A stretch of DNA of 37,015 nucleotides. Source: Pseudomonadota bacterium (GTDB lineage Bacteria; Pseudomonadota; Gammaproteobacteria; Burkholderiales; Burkholderiaceae_C). The translations under genes and the position numbers were made by a program. This document shows positions 23,257-33,153 of this stretch, piece by piece. The stretch is taken from the NCBI GenBank assembly GCA_021841865.1, contig JAKCDM010000007.1, positions 21,716 to 58,730 on the forward strand, in the 5' to 3' direction. The notes beneath the pieces are model-generated. The model made no database searches, was not told the origin of the DNA, and saw nothing but the letters and a program-made list of their open reading frames with translations. The stretch's first letter is position 1, and each line of letters begins with the position of its first letter.

Positions 23257-23898
23257 ATGGACCACACCGCGCTGCTGGTGTTCGCCAAGCCCCCGCTGGC
23301 GGGCCTGGCCAAGACCCGGCTGATTCCGGCGCTCGGCGCGGCGGGCGCCGCGCGCCTGGCCGCGGCGCTGCTGGAACACACGTTGCGCCAGGCGTCGGGC
23401 GCGGACCTGGGCGCCTTGTGGCTCTACGGCACGGAGCGCCACCCGCTGCTCGCGCGCGCGGCCGCCCGGCATGGCGCGCGGCGCAGGTTGCAGCGCGGCG
23501 CCGACCTCGGCGAGCGCATGGCGCAGGCGCTGCAGCGCAGCTGCCGCGAAGCCCCGGGCGCGCTGCTGCTCGGTGCCGACTGTCCGGCGCTCGACGCGGC
23601 CTGCCTGCGCCGCGCCGCGCTCGCGTTGCGGCAGGCCGACGTGGTGTTCGTGCCGGCACTCGATGGCGGATTCGCGCTGGTCGGCTGTCGGGCACCGGCC
23701 GCCGCGGCCATGAGCCGGCTGTTCGCGCACCAGGCCTGGAGCGTTCCCGACGTGATGCAGCGCATGCGCGAAGGGCTTGGCGCACTCGCGCTGCACTGGG
23801 TCGAGCTCGACGCGCTGGCCGACATCGATACCCCGGAAGATCTCGCCGCGCTGCCCGCCGGGATGCGAGACGCCCTGCGATGCGACGCCTGCTGCTGA
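23257..23898 (+). CDS. rSAM-associated CofC/MobA-like transferase (TIGR04282-like, DUF2064)
   Basis: 213 residues with a nucleotidyltransferase-like fold. It has the N-terminal FAKPPLAGLAKTRLIPALG loop (PxxGxxKTRL), GADLGERMAQALQR, LLGADCPAL, the PALDGGFALVG metal-site segment, and ADIDTPEDL at the end. The family is annotated as transferase 1 associated with ArsS-type radical SAM enzymes and is related to CofC and MobA, which move nucleotidyl groups. It could activate a sugar 1-phosphate, giving the donor for the GT2 protein encoded just before it. That division of labour is inference. It starts 2 bases after the GT2 stop codon and overlaps the next gene by 19 bases. Confidence 0.87.
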   Translation: MDHTALLVFAKPPLAGLAKTRLIPALGAAGAARLAAALLEHTLRQASGADLGALWLYGTERHPLLARAAARHGARRRLQRGADLGERMAQALQRSCREAPGALLLGADCPALDAACLRRAALALRQADVVFVPALDGGFALVGCRAPAAAAMSRLFAHQAWSVPDVMQRMREGLGALALHWVELDALADIDTPEDLAALPAGMRDALRCDACC

Positions 23899-24983
23899 TC
23901 GGCGCCGGACACGCGGGCGCCGAGCTGCTGCGGCGCTGGGCCGCCGCGCCGCCGCGCGACGTCGAGCTCACGCTGGTCAGCCCGGACACGCTGGCTGCGT
24001 ATTCGGGCATGGTTCCGGGCTGGCTCGCCGGAGACTACGCCTGGGAGGACTGCTGCATCGACTTCGCCCGTCTCGCTGCCCGTGCGGGAGCGAGCCTGGT
24101 CCTCGATCGCGTGGTCGCGCTCGACACGGGGCGGCGCGAGGTCCTGCTGGCCGGTGGCGCAGTGCTCGGCGCCGACGCGATGGTGTTGAACATCGGATCG
24201 ACCGTTCGCATGCCGCAGGCGCCGGCAGGGTCGGGGCCCTGGCTGCTGCCGACGCGGCCGCTGGCCGCGTTGCACGACGCGGCGCTGGCGCTGGCGTCGG
24301 CGCAGGGGCGGGCGCAGGCCCCTGAACTGGTCGGGGTCGGAGGCGGCGCGGCGGGCATCGAGACCCTGCTGGCGCTGCGCAGACGCTTGCTGCACAGTGG
24401 CGTCGCAGCGCGCTGCACGCTGCTGACCCGCGACGCCGAAGCGCTGCGCAGCCTCAACCCCCGCGCGCGCAGGCTGGCGCATGCCGCGCTGGCGCGGGCC
24501 GCAGTCGTGGTCCGCGGGGGTTTCGACGTGCAGTCCATCGAGCCCGCCGGGCTGCTGGCGCGCGATGGAACATTCCAGGCGGCCGATCTGGTGCTGTGGG
24601 CAGCCGGAGCCGTGGCGCACGCATGGCCGGCGGCCAGTGGGCTGGATGTCGACCCCTCGGGCTTCGTGCGCGTCGACCCGACGCTGCGCTCGACCTCGCA
24701 CCCGTGGCTGTTCGCGGTCGGCGACTGTGCGGCGTTCAGCCCGTCGCTGGCCAAGTCCGGCGTGCATTCGGTGCGCATGGGGCCGGTGCTGGCGCACAAC
24801 GTCGCGGCCGCCTTCGCGGGGTGGGAGCTGCAGGCCTACCGGCCGCGGCGCGATCAGCTGGTACTGCTCAACACCGCGGACGGGCGCGCCATCGCCAGCC
24901 GCGGGCGCTTCGCGGCGGCTGGGCGCTGGGCCATGCGCTGGAAGGATTCGATCGACCGCGGCTTTGTCGAGCGTTACCGCTGA
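23880..24983 (+). CDS. FAD-dependent pyridine nucleotide-disulfide oxidoreductase (SelD N-terminal-like)
   Basis: 367-residue NDH-2-like flavoprotein. N-terminal RLLLIGAGHAGAELLRRW (GxGxxG), a central NAD-binding LVGVGGGAAGIETLLALRRR, and LFAVGDCAAF as the second FAD motif. The SPDTLAAYSGMVPGWLAGDY segment is typical of the family that occurs either alone or as the N-terminal part of SelD (selenide, water dikinase) fusions. The SelD kinase domain itself is absent here. It is last in the arsS unit, overlapping the CofC-like gene by 19 bases. Its 3' end overlaps the convergent unknown gene by 10 bp. It probably supplies reducing equivalents or a reduced metalloid/selenium species to the pathway, which is not shown by sequence. 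Confidence 0.85.
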   Translation: MRRLLLIGAGHAGAELLRRWAAAPPRDVELTLVSPDTLAAYSGMVPGWLAGDYAWEDCCIDFARLAARAGASLVLDRVVALDTGRREVLLAGGAVLGADAMVLNIGSTVRMPQAPAGSGPWLLPTRPLAALHDAALALASAQGRAQAPELVGVGGGAAGIETLLALRRRLLHSGVAARCTLLTRDAEALRSLNPRARRLAHAALARAAVVVRGGFDVQSIEPAGLLARDGTFQAADLVLWAAGAVAHAWPAASGLDVDPSGFVRVDPTLRSTSHPWLFAVGDCAAFSPSLAKSGVHSVRMGPVLAHNVAAAFAGWELQAYRPRRDQLVLLNTADGRAIASRGRFAAAGRWAMRWKDSIDRGFVERYR

Positions 24984-25564
24984 CAGCCTGGCGAGGCAAG
25001 GCCCGGCGCTGGGTCGCTGTCAGTGCCGCGAGTCGAGACGTGGATGTTGTCGAACGACAAGTGGTGCAACCACTCGCGCAGCACGAGCAGACTCGCGGCG
25101 AAATCGGCATCCAGCGGGATCGTGTCCTGGGTGGCCGGCCGGCCGAGCGCGATGGACACCCAGCGGTTGAATCCGTGTTCCACCGCATCGGTGCCCAGGC
25201 AGGCCCCGGCCCCACGCGTCACCCCGAGCGCCTCGGCGATGCGGATCACGCGAGGGTCCGCCGTGACGCATCGCGAATCGCGTGGCACGAGCGGGCGTAG
25301 CGGCATGATGAGCTCCTCGACCTCGGCGATCGCCGCCTCGATCGCGCTTTCGCCGGGCCTGGGTGCGTGGAAGTGCCTGCGCGCCAGCTCGACCACGCCC
25401 AGGTCCAGCCGGATCACCCGCTCGGGCGCGGAGCTCGCGCCGAGCGCCACGGCCGACGCCGTGTCGCCGAGTTCGAGCGCGGTGACGGGCCCGCCCCACT
25501 GCCGGCGCGCCCGCAGCCATGTGGCACGCGCCCTGGCATCGCTGTCGTGGCCGGGGTCGCTCAT
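24974..25564 (-). CDS. Hypothetical protein co-transcribed with the LysR regulator
   Basis: 196-residue soluble protein of a family I do not recognise. Start ATG overlaps the TGA of the LysR gene (ATGA), so it is translated with it. Visible segments are MSDPGHDSDARARATWLRARRQWGG, LDLGVVELARRHFHAPRPGE, EVEELIMPLRPLVP, GAGACLGTDAVEHGFNRW and REWLHHLSFDNIHVSTRG. No signal peptide or membrane helix. Two Cys residues (one each in SRCVT and GACLG) plus several His could form a metal or redox site. It is convergent with the FAD gene and overlaps it by 10 bp. Antisense frames here are less protein-like, so the gene is probably real. Confidence 0.6.
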   Translation of the reverse strand: MSDPGHDSDARARATWLRARRQWGGPVTALELGDTASAVALGASSAPERVIRLDLGVVELARRHFHAPRPGESAIEAAIAEVEELIMPLRPLVPRDSRCVTADPRVIRIAEALGVTRGAGACLGTDAVEHGFNRWVSIALGRPATQDTIPLDADFAASLLVLREWLHHLSFDNIHVSTRGTDSDPAPGLASPGCQR

Positions 25565-26460
25565 GCCGGCTCTCGCGTTCCCAGCGCGTCGACCAGGAAA
25601 TCGATGAACACCCGCACCTTGCTCGGCAGGAAGCGGTGGCTGAGGTACACGGCGTGCAGGTTCAGGTCGAGCGTGCGGTACGACTCCAGGATCGGCACCA
25701 GCGCGCCTTGTTGCAGCGCCTGCTCGACGATGAAGCGCGGCTGCAGGATGATCCCGCCGCCGGCGATCGCCAACTCGCGCAACAGCTCGCCGTTGCTCGA
25801 GTGCACGTCGGGATGAACCCGGATGTGCTCGCGGCGGCCATCGGGGGCCGTGAACGGCCACTCGTCGCCGGCCCACAGGTAGCTGAAGCCCAGCGTGTCG
25901 TGCCCCGCGAGTTCGGCCGGCTTGCCCGGCGTGCCGCGCTTTCGCAGATAGTCGGGGGAGGCGCAGACCACGGCGTCCAGCCTGGCGATGCGCCGCGAGA
26001 CGATTCCGGGGTCGAGGCGGCTGGCGATTCGCAGCGCCACGTCGATGCCTTCGTTGGCGAGATCGACCAGGCGGTCGTTCAGGTCCACGTCCAGGCGCAG
26101 TTGCGGGTGGAGCTGACGAAACCTGGCCAGCACCGGAGCCAGGTGCGAGATCCCGTAGGACAGTGGAGCCGATATCCGCAGCAGCCCGACGGGACTGCGC
26201 GTGCCCTGCGAGGCCACGGCCTCGGCCTCGGCGAGTTGTTCCAGGATGGAACGGCTGCGGCCGTAGAACTCCTCGCCGGAGTCGGTCAGCGACATGCGCC
26301 GCGTCGTGCGGTTGAGCAGGCGCGCACCCAGGTGTCGCTCGAGCGCGGCGACCTGGCGCGTGACCACCGCGTTGGACACATCCAGCGCCGTGGCGGCTCG
26401 CGCGAAGCTGCCCGAGTCGACCACCTGCACGAACACCCGGGTTGCCGCGAACAGGTCCAT
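25561..26460 (-). CDS. LysR-family transcriptional regulator
   Basis: 299-residue LysR regulator. The helix-turn-helix is in FVQVVDSGSFARAATALDVSNAVVTRQVAALERHLGARLLNRTTRRMSLTDSG (residues about 10-62). The effector domain follows (GLLRISAPLSYGISHLAPVLARF, RLDAVVCASPDYLRKRG, ELAIAGGGIILQPRFIV), of the common CrgA-like type. It is divergent from the F420-reductase-like gene across a 158-bp region that carries a perfect inverted repeat close to the LysR start. It probably regulates the redox gene series to its right as well as itself. Confidence 0.92.
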   Translation of the reverse strand: MDLFAATRVFVQVVDSGSFARAATALDVSNAVVTRQVAALERHLGARLLNRTTRRMSLTDSGEEFYGRSRSILEQLAEAEAVASQGTRSPVGLLRISAPLSYGISHLAPVLARFRQLHPQLRLDVDLNDRLVDLANEGIDVALRIASRLDPGIVSRRIARLDAVVCASPDYLRKRGTPGKPAELAGHDTLGFSYLWAGDEWPFTAPDGRREHIRVHPDVHSSNGELLRELAIAGGGIILQPRFIVEQALQQGALVPILESYRTLDLNLHAVYLSHRFLPSKVRVFIDFLVDALGTREPA

Positions 26461-26473
26461 GATGCCTTCATTT

Positions 26474-26492
26474 TATTGCGTATCACGCAATA
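26474..26492. promoter_or_regulatory. Inverted repeat, probable LysR binding site
   Basis: TATTGCGT-ATC-ACGCAATA is a perfect 8+3+8 inverted repeat containing a T-N11-A type pattern. It lies 14 bp upstream of the LysR start, within the divergent intergenic region. This is the usual place for autoregulation plus control of the divergent gene. Confidence 0.7.
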
Positions 26493-26618
26493 GTGCATTG
26501 TCATGTATCGGCTTTTTTTGTCGAATCATGGGGCATAAAGTGCTGTTCATGGCCCAGTTGATGCTCGCGGCACCGCGAGCCGGCTGGCAGACACCATCCG
26601 CATCGAAGGACATCGATC

Positions 26619-27242
26619 ATGAACATCACCATTCTCGGTACAGGCAACATGGGCACGGCCTTCGCCCAGCAACTCCAGGCCGCCGGACACCGGCTCAACA
26701 TCCTGGGCCGCGACCCCGCCAAGGCGCGTGCCGCGGCCGAGCGATTCGGCGCGAACTCGGAGCCGGCACGCGCGGCCTCCAACGACATCGTGGTGCTGGC
26801 CACCGGCTACGACGACGCCGTCGCTGCGCTGCGTGCTGCCGGCCTGCCCGAAGGCGCCGTGGTGGTCGACATCACCAACCCGCTGACGCCCGACTACACG
26901 GGCCTGACCATCGGGCACACGAGCTCCGCGGCGGAGCAGATCGCAGCCGCGCTGCCGCGGCTGCGCGTGGTCAAGGCCTTCAACACGGTGTTCGCGCAGC
27001 GCCTGGCGGCAGGTGCGCGGCTGCCCGATGGGCAGGTGGTCCCGGTGTTCGTCGCGACCGACGACGCGCAGGCCCGGCAGCGCGTGGCGGATCTGGCGCG
27101 CTCCATGGGCTTCGACGTGATCGACGCCGGGCCGCTGCGCAACGCCCGCTACCTGGAGCCGCTGGCCGGGCTCAACATCCATCTGGGCTACGGCGCGGGC
27201 CTGGGCACGTTGATCGCGCCGACCTGGTTGCGCCAGGCCTGA
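26619..27242 (+). CDS. NADPH-dependent F420 reductase-like NAD(P)-binding protein
   Basis: 207-residue single Rossmann-domain protein. MNITILGTGNMGTAFAQQLQAAGH is a classic dinucleotide-binding start, followed by ILGRDPAKARAAAERFG, VVVDITNPLTPDY, VVKAFNTVFAQRL, and PVFVATDDAQARQRVADLARSMGFDVIDAGPLRNARYLEPLA. This matches the COG2085 group named after F420:NADPH oxidoreductase. Burkholderiales generally lack F420, so the electron acceptor is probably something else. GAAGGA precedes the ATG. It begins the series divergent from LysR, with DoxX 28 bp downstream. Confidence 0.87.
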   Translation: MNITILGTGNMGTAFAQQLQAAGHRLNILGRDPAKARAAAERFGANSEPARAASNDIVVLATGYDDAVAALRAAGLPEGAVVVDITNPLTPDYTGLTIGHTSSAAEQIAAALPRLRVVKAFNTVFAQRLAAGARLPDGQVVPVFVATDDAQARQRVADLARSMGFDVIDAGPLRNARYLEPLAGLNIHLGYGAGLGTLIAPTWLRQA

Positions 27243-27270
27243 TTTCCTTCCACCCTTGCTGGAGTACACC

Positions 27271-27681
27271 ATGATTCGCACTTCGACCGCTCCCTACGGC
27301 ACCACGCTGCTGCGCGTGAGCCTGGGCATCCTGTTCCTCGCCCACGTCGCGCTGAAGGTGTTCGTGTTCACCATCCCCGGCTTCGTCGCCTACTTCGCGT
27401 CGCTGCACCTGCCGGCGATCCTCGCCTACGGCACCATCGCGCTGGAAGCGCTCGGGGGAATCGCGCTGGTCCTGGGAATCTACGCCCCCTGGGTAGCCAT
27501 TCCGCTGGCGCTGGAAATGCTGGGCACCATCGTGATCGTGCACGGCGCCAACGGGTGGCTTTTCACCAACAAGGGCGGGGGCTGGGAATATCCTGCGTTC
27601 TGGGCGGTATCCCTGGTCGTGCTGAGCCTGCTCGGCGACGGCGCCCTGGCCCTTCGGCCTACCGGGGCTCATCGAACCTGA
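27271..27681 (+). CDS. DoxX-family membrane protein
   Basis: 136-residue protein with four hydrophobic helices: LLRVSLGILFLAHVALKVFVF, LPAILAYGTIALEALGGIALVLGIY, VAIPLALEMLGTIVIVHG and PAFWAVSLVVLSLLGDGALAL. This is the standard DoxX arrangement. The start at ATG 27271 is set by CTGGAG six bases upstream. A TTG at 27256 would extend it into that ribosome site. It is not closely similar to the other DoxX-like protein of the window. Function in the redox operon is unknown. Confidence 0.87.
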   Translation: MIRTSTAPYGTTLLRVSLGILFLAHVALKVFVFTIPGFVAYFASLHLPAILAYGTIALEALGGIALVLGIYAPWVAIPLALEMLGTIVIVHGANGWLFTNKGGGWEYPAFWAVSLVVLSLLGDGALALRPTGAHRT

Positions 27682-27749
27682 GGGTTCCGGGCCTGTCGCC
27701 GCGGCGCGGGCATCGGGCCCGTGTCCGCTCTTCGAAGGAGAACATCGCG

Positions 27750-28556
27750 ATGAGATTGCCGACCCTGTTCCTGTCGCACGGTGGCGGCCCCTGGCCCTGG
27801 ATGAAGGACGAGTGGCATGGCGCGTACGACCTGTTGCGTGCCGCGCTGAGCCGCGTGCCCGAGGAGATCGGGCGGCGGCCGGACGCGGTGCTGATGGTTT
27901 CGGCACATTGGGAGGAGCCGGTGTTCACGGCGCAGTCCCATGCGGCGCCGGGCATGATCTACGACTACGGCGGGTTCCCGGACTACACCTACGGCATTCG
28001 TTACCCGGCTCCAGGCACGCCCAGGCTCGCGCAACGCGTGCAGGAACTGCTTCGCGCGCACGGCATCGCGGTGGCCGAGGACCGTGAACGAGGTTTCGAT
28101 CACGGCATGTATGCCCCGATGGCCGTGATGTACCCCGAGGCCGACATGCCGACGATGCAGCTTTCGCTGCGACGCGGCCTCGACCCCCGCGAGCACCTGG
28201 CCATGGGCCGGGCCCTGGCGCCGCTACGCGACGAAGGCGTGTTGATCGTCGGCAGCGGGTTGAGCTATCACAACCTGCGTGCGTTCGGTCCTGCGGGCAG
28301 GCAGGCGTCCGCCGCCTTCGACCGGTGGCTCGATGCGTCGCTGGCCAGGACCGGCGCGCAGCGTTCGGAGGCATTGATCGAATGGGACAAGGCACCGGCG
28401 GCGCGCCAGGCGCACCCGAGGGAAGAGCACCTGCTGCCGCTGATGGTGGCCGTCGGCGCAGCGGAACACGACGTGGCCTCGCGCACTTACCACGAAGACG
28501 CGTTCTTCGGCGCGCTGTCGGTGTCGAACTGGTGCTTCGGGATGCCTGCGCGATGA
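27750..28556 (+). CDS. DODA-type extradiol ring-opening dioxygenase
   Basis: 268-residue member of the LigB/YgiD (4,5-DOPA dioxygenase) family, a non-haem Fe(II) or Zn enzyme. The family pattern is complete: PTLFLSHGGGPWP with H10, VLMVSAHWEEP, IYDYGGFPDYTYGIRYPAPG, ERGFDHGMYAPMAVMYPEADMP, VGSGLSYHNLRAF, and the C-terminal AEHDVASRTYHEDAFFGALSVSNWCFG. Natural substrates of bacterial members are usually unknown; catecholic compounds are cleaved in tests of relatives. CGAAGGAG lies upstream of the ATG. It follows DoxX by 68 bp. Confidence 0.9.
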   Translation: MRLPTLFLSHGGGPWPWMKDEWHGAYDLLRAALSRVPEEIGRRPDAVLMVSAHWEEPVFTAQSHAAPGMIYDYGGFPDYTYGIRYPAPGTPRLAQRVQELLRAHGIAVAEDRERGFDHGMYAPMAVMYPEADMPTMQLSLRRGLDPREHLAMGRALAPLRDEGVLIVGSGLSYHNLRAFGPAGRQASAAFDRWLDASLARTGAQRSEALIEWDKAPAARQAHPREEHLLPLMVAVGAAEHDVASRTYHEDAFFGALSVSNWCFGMPAR

Positions 28557-28682
28557 AGCGCCCGCGCCGGCTCATGCTGTCGTGCGCCTGGCCGAGTGCG
28601 GGCCCGCCAGAGCGCCCACCCGGCTGGAGTCAAGACCATCGAGCCGCAAGGAGCAGCGGCTGACTCACGGCGCGTCGCCGCG

Positions 28683-28711
28683 TTAAACTGGAATATCCAT
28701 TCCACTTTATA
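28683..28711 (+). promoter_or_regulatory. Putative promoter/operator before the Old Yellow Enzyme gene
   Basis: TTAAAC (28683) and TTTATA (28706) are 17 bases apart and could be -35 and -10 boxes. Between them lies a perfect inverted repeat, TGGAAT-ATCC-ATTCCA (28689-28704), so a repressor bound there would block RNA polymerase. It sits in a 249-bp gap that contains no gene. Confidence 0.55.
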
Positions 28712-28805
28712 GTCCCGGCTGGCAGCCGAATGGCCTCGTGCCGGCCGCGCGCGACGATTCGCATACCTCTGCTGGGCCTCATCCAACTCCAAGAAAGGAA
28801 GCCTC

Positions 28806-30970
<2,165 letters not shown>

Positions 30971-31003
30971 AGCCGGCCACGGCCATCCACACGCAGGCAG
31001 CAA

Positions 31004-31028
31004 GCGACCCAGGATGGGCCTGGGTCGC
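31004..31028. terminator. Strong hairpin between convergent operons
   Basis: GCGACCCAGG and CCTGGGTCGC form a perfect 10-bp stem with a 5-base loop, 33 bases after the aldo/keto reductase stop. There is no T-run. It lies between convergent genes and may serve both directions. Confidence 0.6.
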
Positions 31029-31072
31029 GATGGCGATCATCCGTCACCCGCTCATGCCTTCGACATGACGTC

Positions 31073-31094
31073 GCCCATAGTGCCCACTATGGGC
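31073..31094. terminator. 22-bp palindrome between convergent operons
   Basis: GCCCATAGTG-CC-CACTATGGGC is a perfect inverted repeat 69 bp from the histidine kinase stop. Its position suggests a terminator for the minus-strand operon, though the two-base loop and lack of a T-run would also fit a protein-binding site. The rest of the 193-bp gap holds no gene. Confidence 0.5.
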
Positions 31095-31163
31095 TCCTCA
31101 CCGCCGCCGAACTATCCTCGCCCCTGGCGAATTTCGCGGCGACTCCCTCTGCCGCCCAGACTC

Positions 31164-32477
31164 CTAGGACTCGCTCCCGTCGCTTGCGCGCCCACCAGGC
31201 AGATCCACGCGCACGACCAGCCCCTTGCGCCGGTCGTCCCGGTCTTGCAGCGAGATCCTCGCGCCGATGCGCCGCGCAGCCTCGCGTGCGATGGCCAGTC
31301 CGAGGCCGGTGCCCCCGATCTCCTGGCCCGCCAGGCGGTGGAAGGGCTTGAAGACCTGGTCACGCTGGGTCGGCTCCACCCCGGGGCCGCTGTCGACGAT
31401 CTCGCAGCGCGCACCATCGCCGAGCGCTGCGATTCGCAGCGTGACGTCGCCACCGGCAGGGGTGTACTTCAGGGCATTGTCGATCGCGTTGCCCAGGATG
31501 GTGCGCAGCAAGCGCGCGGAGCTGACGACGCACAGCGCATCGGCGGCCTCCATGCCGAGGTCGATTCCGCGCTGTTCGGCGACCGGGAAATGCATCGCCA
31601 GCAGCTCGCGGCCGAGCGCCACGAGGTCCACGCTTTCGCGTGGCGCATCGCCGCTTTCGATGCGCGCCAGGTCGAGCAACTGCTCGCTGAGCCTGCGCGC
31701 GCGCTCGATTCCCTGCTCGAGGGGCAGCAGGCGAAGCCGGGCCTCGTCGAGGGACTTCGCGTGACGCAGGTTGCGCGCCTGCAGCGCCAGCGCCGTCAAC
31801 GGCGAGCGCAGTTCATGGGCGGCGTCGGCGACGAAGCGCTGCTGCTGGAGCATCAATTCGCGCGTGCGCCCGAGCAGCCCTTCGATGGCGTCGACAAAGG
31901 GCTGGATCTCGGCCGGCATTCCCTGCAACTCCAGCGAGGGCTGCTGCACGGTGTCGAGCGCCTCCAGGCGCCTGGCGGCGCGCACCACGGGCTCGAACTC
32001 CCGGCGCACGCCGCGGCCGATCAGCCAGACCAGCAAGGGCACCAGCAGCAACGACGGCAGCAGCGCTCGCAGCGCCCCGTTCCAGGCCAGCTCGTCGCGC
32101 GCGTCGGTGGCCTGCGCGACCACCGCGGTGTAGCGCCCCTGCCGCTGGATGAACACCCGCATGCGGCCCGCGCGGGTGTCGACCGTGCGCAGCCCGGAAG
32201 TCATGCTCGACCCCAGCCATGCAGGAGCCGGATCGATGGGAAGCATCGCCAGGTGGATGCGTGAGTCGTGGTCGCCGAGCTCCCCGCGCCCCGGGGCGGA
32301 CATTTCATGTCCGGGGCGCCGCAGCGCGAGCGCGGCGACCTGGCGCAGCATGTCGTCCTGCGATTCGCGCAGCTCGCGCCACGCGAGCACGAACTGGGCG
32401 GTGGCGGCCAGAAGCCCGAGGCCGAGCACGGCGACCCCGAGGTGCAGCACCAGTCGACGCTGGAAGGAGCTGGTCAT
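31164..32477 (-). CDS. Sensor histidine kinase (two-component, PmrB/QseC-like)
   Basis: 437-residue inner-membrane kinase. The first membrane helix is near residues 9-33. A periplasmic sensor region follows to about 136, then a second helix (LLPSLLLVPLLVWLIG, about 139-154). The linker region leads to the dimerisation domain with the phosphorylated His in ADAAHELRSPLTAL (H221). The ATPase domain has N box GNAIDNALKYTP, G1 DSGPGV and G2 GGTGLGLAIA. Its ATG overlaps the response regulator stop (ATGA). The short sensor domain carries several His and Asp/Glu residues (GELGDHDSRIH) that might bind a cation, which is speculative. Confidence 0.93.
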   Translation of the reverse strand: MTSSFQRRLVLHLGVAVLGLGLLAATAQFVLAWRELRESQDDMLRQVAALALRRPGHEMSAPGRGELGDHDSRIHLAMLPIDPAPAWLGSSMTSGLRTVDTRAGRMRVFIQRQGRYTAVVAQATDARDELAWNGALRALLPSLLLVPLLVWLIGRGVRREFEPVVRAARRLEALDTVQQPSLELQGMPAEIQPFVDAIEGLLGRTRELMLQQQRFVADAAHELRSPLTALALQARNLRHAKSLDEARLRLLPLEQGIERARRLSEQLLDLARIESGDAPRESVDLVALGRELLAMHFPVAEQRGIDLGMEAADALCVVSSARLLRTILGNAIDNALKYTPAGGDVTLRIAALGDGARCEIVDSGPGVEPTQRDQVFKPFHRLAGQEIGGTGLGLAIAREAARRIGARISLQDRDDRRKGLVVRVDLPGGRASDGSES

Positions 32478-33136
32478 CGCGCCCTGTCCACCATCCATCC
32501 CGCTCCGCGCACGTTCTTGATCACATCGGCACCGAGCTTCCTGCGTACGCCGTGGATCAGGAAGTCGACCGCGCTGCTCTCGACCTCCTCGTTCCAGCCG
32601 TACAGCCGGTCCTCGAGCTGGGCACGCGTGAGGATGGTTCCCGGGCGCAGCAGCAGCGCGTGCAGCAGCGCGAATTCGCGAGCGGTCAACACCACGTGCA
32701 GCTCGCCGCGCCGGGCCTCGCGGGTGGCGGGATCGAGCCGCACGTCGCCGTTGCCCAGTTCGGCCGCGGCCTGGCCGGACTGCCGGCGCACGACCGCGCG
32801 CATTCGCGCCAGCAGTTCGTCCATGTCGAAGGGCTTGACCACGTAGTCGTCGGCGCCGAGGTCGAGCCCGCGCACCCGGTCGGCGGCCGCGTCGCGGGCC
32901 GTGATCAGCAGCACCGGCACGCGGTCGCCCCGCTCGCGCAGTCGCTTCAGCACACTGAGCCCGTCGCGCCCGGGAAGCCCGATGTCGAGCAGCACGATCT
33001 GGTGCTGGCTGTCGCGCAACACACGGTCGGCGGTTTCGCCGTCGCGCACCAGGTCGACCGCGTAGGCGGCGTCGCGCAGCGCGACTTCGATCGCCGCCGA
33101 GATCATCGGATCGTCCTCGATCAGCAGCGCGCGCAT
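32474..33136 (-). CDS. OmpR-family response regulator
   Basis: 220 residues. The receiver domain carries the acidic pair in LIEDD, phosphoacceptor D51 in VLLDIGLPGRDG, Thr in LLITARD and Lys in YVVKPFD. The winged-helix output domain follows (LTAREFALLHALLLRPGTILTRAQLEDRLYGWNEEVESSAVDFLIHGVRRKLG), of the PmrA/QseB/TctD branch. It sits between the COG4705 gene and the kinase gene. Regulators of this class bind two direct half-sites 11 bp apart, and such a repeat is present upstream of the first gene of the operon. Confidence 0.93.
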   Translation of the reverse strand: MRALLIEDDPMISAAIEVALRDAAYAVDLVRDGETADRVLRDSQHQIVLLDIGLPGRDGLSVLKRLRERGDRVPVLLITARDAAADRVRGLDLGADDYVVKPFDMDELLARMRAVVRRQSGQAAAELGNGDVRLDPATREARRGELHVVLTAREFALLHALLLRPGTILTRAQLEDRLYGWNEEVESSAVDFLIHGVRRKLGADVIKNVRGAGWMVDRAR

Positions 33137-33153
33137 CGGGCGTTCCCGGCGGC

